In this document: positions 60,422 through 64,000 of the stretch, in pieces | How the letters are laid out: each line of letters starts with the position of its first letter | Numbering within the stretch: the stretch's first letter is position 1 | Source: Lasiosphaeria ovina | Taxonomy: Eukaryota > Ascomycota > Sordariomycetes > Sordariales > Lasiosphaeriaceae | Direction of reading: 5' to 3' | Length of the DNA: 64,000 nucleotides | Assembly: GCA_033439765.1 (NCBI GenBank) | Contig: JAULSN010000003.1 | Coordinates: 3,782,001-3,846,000 of the forward strand | Notes under the pieces: generated by a model | Told to the model about the DNA's origin: nothing | Databases searched by the model: none | Seen by the model: only the letters and a program-made list of their open reading frames with translations | Program-made: the position numbers and the translations under genes

Positions 60422-62883
60422 GCTGTTGGTTATCCTGTAAGGCTCAGAATGTGATTTGGGAAGTAAGCAGAATGTCCGTCTCGTCAGGACAACGAACGGC
60501 GTATTTAGAAAGAAAACGTTTGGCCGCCACCGTCTGGAGGACTGGGGTCAAAGTAAACTGAGTTGGCTTCGGCGGCGACACGGACTTGACACGTCAGGAC
60601 ACGGATTTGGGGAAGCTAGCCCCGGAGATTCCGTGGAGCCCGCGGAATGTGGAATGTTTGGAGAGGAAACGACGGGAAGTTTAGGGAGCGCGGCGGATGT
60701 GGAGGGGTTATGGTGGAGTTGAAAGGTGGGGGAAACGAGCACGAGCTTAAGTGGGACAGCCGCCGAGAGGTGGGGTCGCTGGAGCTGTCACCTTCACAGT
60801 TTGCGGGGCTTTGCAGGGTCCCGATTCACGTCACCGCGAGCGATCGCCAAGGCTTCCGTCGCGTTATCGTCGGGCGAGGGCTCCAATCGGCAAGCTGAAG
60901 CCCCACCAGACTGTTCCAGCCCCTGTGGCTGCTGCTTGTGGCCACAGAGGCCAGTTCACTGTGGTGAGAGTGGCCAGCGACTGCTGTTTTTGTGCCGTGT
61001 TTGTCATCGTCAGTCCACGTAGAAGCTTTAGCGAAATCCAAAGAAAGCGGAAAGACATATCCTGTTAATTCTATTAGGCTCGCGTATCCTCTTAATGAAC
61101 CACCTAGAATTCTGCCTTGAGCGGTGATTTAGACGGTGCCATGTCGTATCGTATCAACCGGGCATTGGGCTGGCAAGTCCGTCACTCGAATTAAGTTTGC
61201 ATTATCTGGACTGAGCCTTGTCCATCGCCCGCCTGCGCGCAGCCTTACAATACCAATGGATGGAAGACGGAAGAAAGAACCTTGGGCTGGTTGATATAAG
61301 CTTATTCCAGCCTGCGACCGGCAACGCCCCGCTTCTGCATTCTGCTGTGTAGGCTGTATGTTACAATCCATTTTGGTCTTGGAAAAGATTATCACCCGCG
61401 ACATCGTCGGTCTTCTGTCTTTGTAGACAATAGTCGAAAACGTGTCGAAACTCCATTATTTAACTTTCATACCCCCGAGTGTTATTTCCAGAGATACCAT
61501 CCTTTTACCCTTTTCCTGTTAAACTCTTCACCCTTTTACTGTTTTGGTCGCCGCATGAAAAGAAGGATGCCGAGGTTTCATGGCGATTATTTCCAGTTCG
61601 AGTTCGACCAAATGCAGAGGTCGAGGCGACAACAGTCAACCAGCCGAAAAAACTGTCAGCTCACCGCTTCGGCCAAAACAAAAACAAAAACTCGACTTGG
61701 TTTCACCCTGCTGTCTTTTTTTTATATTTTTTTTTTTTTTTTTAGGATTGGGAGCCTGTCGTTGAGACGTTGAAGTCAAGTCGGGTTTGACAAGAGGTAG
61801 GTTTGAAGCTTGCAACAACGCAAAGTGCTAGCTAGCAAGGATTACCGTGGGCTGAGGTGGTAGTTGGCTGGTATTTCTATTGCCCGTGCCGCCATATCAA
61901 ACTGGTGCTGTTTTGCACCCGACAAGGGAAGAAGGCTTGGGTCTGCGACACGGAACGTGCCTCCCGTCCCTTTTGTCTTGTCTTGGGGTGTTTGAGGTTC
62001 CATCTCGGAGAGGGGGCTTCCGACCGTGCGGCTACCAACTGCATGCCGGCTCTGCCCAAGTCCACAACCTCAAGCGGACACAATGCCGGTTTCACCCCCT
62101 TGCTCCCGCAAAGAGCCTCGCCCCGTCCGCGCCAGCTCCCCACGGTGGCTTTCTCGGCCCAACCATCCGATAGTCAAGCTGCGCTTCTAGGTGTCCATCC
62201 CATGGCCTGTCATGTTTAACATACAAGCTTAAACTGTCTCGTCGCAGGGACCCAGCGCCAAGCAAGCAAGCAAGCCCTTGCCATTGTTATGACGTGGACC
62301 GGGCGAGCCATCACATCGAGCTCGAGGTCTAGAACCCCGGGTCTCAGGCCCTCGGTGTCCGCGTAGCCCTTGCTGCCATGTTTGTTCGCCCGCGCCCCGA
62401 ACGTCCTGGGCTTGCTGGGATTGCTGTACGTACAGTACCAAGACGCGGTTGTTATTCCCGGGCCGTCTCAAGTGAGAGCCTCTCGGAGAAGGATTGGATG
62501 GGAATGGCAGCTCGGTCGAGGCGAGGCGAAACCCGCGCGAGGAGCAGCGGCAGCCGTGCCAACCTCCCTCGTGCCGTCCTGAGACGCATATCGTCTATCA
62601 ATCACTGTCGATCCTAGGATCTCCGACCGTTCGCAGAAATGCGTCTACAAATAACTAATATGCCCTCTGGGCCCAGCCGTCTAAATACCCCCATCTCTCT
62701 CTTCATCCCATTCTTCTTTCTCTTGGCGTTTCTTCTTCATCTTCCACTACCACTTTCTTGTTTACTTCAATATTTTCGCTCGTCGCCGGCCGACTCATTA
62801 CTTCGCTTCTTGACACCAGTATCACTTTATCTCCTTCGTCATCTTCAGCAGCACCGGCCCAAGCCACTTCGTAATCAGTCAAC
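60422..62883. other. Intergenic between AMMECR1 and small secreted gene
   Basis: Divergent promoters. A T-rich tract (T16) lies at about 61727-61742. The last few hundred bases are CT-rich leader sequence of the downstream gene. No other coding sequence is supported. Confidence 0.5.
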
Positions 62884-63181
62884 ATGAAGTTCACCATTGC
62901 CACCTTCTTTGCGCTGGCCTCCGTGGCCCTTGCCTTCTCCATCGAGGACCGCAATGGTGCGTCTTGGCAATGAATGAATGAATGAATGAATGGGGGACAT
63001 GTATCATGAGGAAGATGCTAACTCGACCCCTTGCTGTTTCTCAGCCCGCTTTGTCCAGCCTAGACAGGCAGACGTCAACTCGGTCGACGCCAGCATTCCG
63101 GCCATGTCGGACAGGAACGGCAACGTCCTCCCCTTCAACACGGCGGGTGTTTACAAGGATGCCACCGCCAAGGGCCTCTAA
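62884..63181 (+). CDS. Small secreted protein, 69 residues
   Basis: Exons 62884-62956 and 63045-63181 join in phase 1 to a 69-residue protein. The intron starts GTGCGT, has a GCTAAC branch site and ends TTTCTCAG. MKFTIATFFALASVALA is a clear signal peptide. The mature part (FSIEDRNARFVQPRQADVNS, then IPAMSDRNGNVLPFNTAGVY) has no cysteine and ends in AKGL. It looks like small fungal secreted proteins of unknown role with an IPAMS..NG.V.PF core, a similarity noted from memory only. Its long CT-rich leader suggests strong expression (inference). The intron contains a TGAA tetranucleotide repeat (62971-62992). Confidence 0.8.
62971..62992. repeat. TGAA tetranucleotide repeat in intron
   Basis: About five TGAA units inside the single intron of the small secreted gene. 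Confidence 0.9.
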
Positions 63182-64000
63182 GCTGTCGACCATCGAAGCC
63201 GGCAATGCACACCAGGGCAGCGCCGAGGGGGTGGGGAGGGAAGGCGAATGACAACAAGGTGTATTGTCGGCAGCGGCTCATTGCTTGTTTTGCACCGCCC
63301 TCCTTCAAATCACCCAGCGTTACGAAACGAAAACGCGTCTTTTAATTTAACAAAAAAGCGAGGAACATGGATGAGGGAGGGAGAGAAGAGACAATTCGGT
63401 TGATGATAGACTTTTTTTTTCTTTTCTTTTCGGCAACTCCCCGGTTTTCTCCTTTGACATTTCTCCCGCCGCACAAGGCCCAGACTGTTCTTGTATATTT
63501 GGCTACGGTGCGGGGGGATTGGGGGATGGGAGAGGAGCATTAGCACCTTTTGCTTGCTCATCGGGACGGACATATGACATATAGGTATATACTTTTCTCA
63601 GTGCCTACTCGACACTGGAGATACAAGGACTTTGCCGCAGTGATGGCCTTGGGTTTAAACGCCCGGGTCTCATGTATAAAAGTATTTCACCAGAATACAA
63701 ACTGGAAAAAAAATAACAACAAGAACTAAGCCCATGTACTTTGCTTTAGGTGTGTCATTCCCCAGTGTCTTGACATGTTGAGGAACCAAAGGTGCTCCGT
63801 ACCTGAGGTGATATATTTGCCTGAGAGAGGAAAGCCCAAGTCGTTACCGAAAGCAACATTAAAGACAGGAGAGATGATGCGTGACAGTTTATTTTGTGTA
63901 TCGCGGTATTGCTGTATTGCTGTATGTTTCAAACAACCACAACAGTCCGTGTCAAACAACTCCCAGCAACGGAAACAAGCATTCAGGTGCCCGTGTCCAC
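63182..64000. other. 3' flank and window edge
   Basis: T-rich 3' flank of the secreted protein gene, then sequence with no supported gene up to the window end. Confidence 0.5.

Overview
The window looks like nuclear DNA of a filamentous ascomycete (Pezizomycotina, probably a Sordariomycete). Genes carry short GT-AG introns of about 50-230 nt with CTAAC/CTGAC-type branch points. They encode typical fungal proteins: a grainyhead/CP2 factor, THI4 with a fungal TPP riboswitch in its 5' leader, a DUF4243 protein and a GPI-anchored cell-wall glycoprotein. Intergenic DNA is long and full of microsatellites. There are no operons. The species cannot be named from sequence alone.

Left part (1-16.5 kb): VPS74/GOLPH3 and an OSH/Kes1-type oxysterol-binding protein lie in tandem on the minus strand. 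Both act at Golgi membranes and read PI4P or sterol, though adjacency alone does not imply co-regulation. About 8 kb with no convincing gene follows, then a grainyhead-like (CP2) transcription factor on the plus strand. Its second intron is oddly coding-like.

Middle (16.5-39 kb): a gene-poor stretch of nearly 10 kb holds a Ty1/copia RNase H remnant, a telomere-like motif and a 23-bp G tract. It is followed by eIF2A, the GCN5 histone acetyltransferase (with a 54-nt stop-free intron) and a decayed fucose-permease-type MFS transporter pseudogene. Then comes microsatellite-rich DNA.

Right part (39-64 kb): a questin-oxidase-like DUF4243 gene, a roughly 1250-residue GPI-anchored surface glycoprotein, THI4, a convergent group II PLP decarboxylase (GAD-like), a Ras-like GTPase with an insert and no CaaX box, an AMMECR1-domain protein and a small secreted protein.

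The most striking element is the TPP riboswitch in the THI4 5'-leader intron (about 50683-50881). Its P3 arm has been lengthened by a (CA)n/(TG)n microsatellite that folds on itself. The CA strand is interrupted every 12 nt by TG, which still pairs with the TG strand as G-U wobbles. Upstream ORFs, one of them a bare ATG-TAA, and a leader intron spanning the riboswitch suggest thiamine control by alternative splicing, as known for Neurospora NMT1. All exon boundaries below were read by eye from splice consensus and reading frame; none is backed by transcript data.
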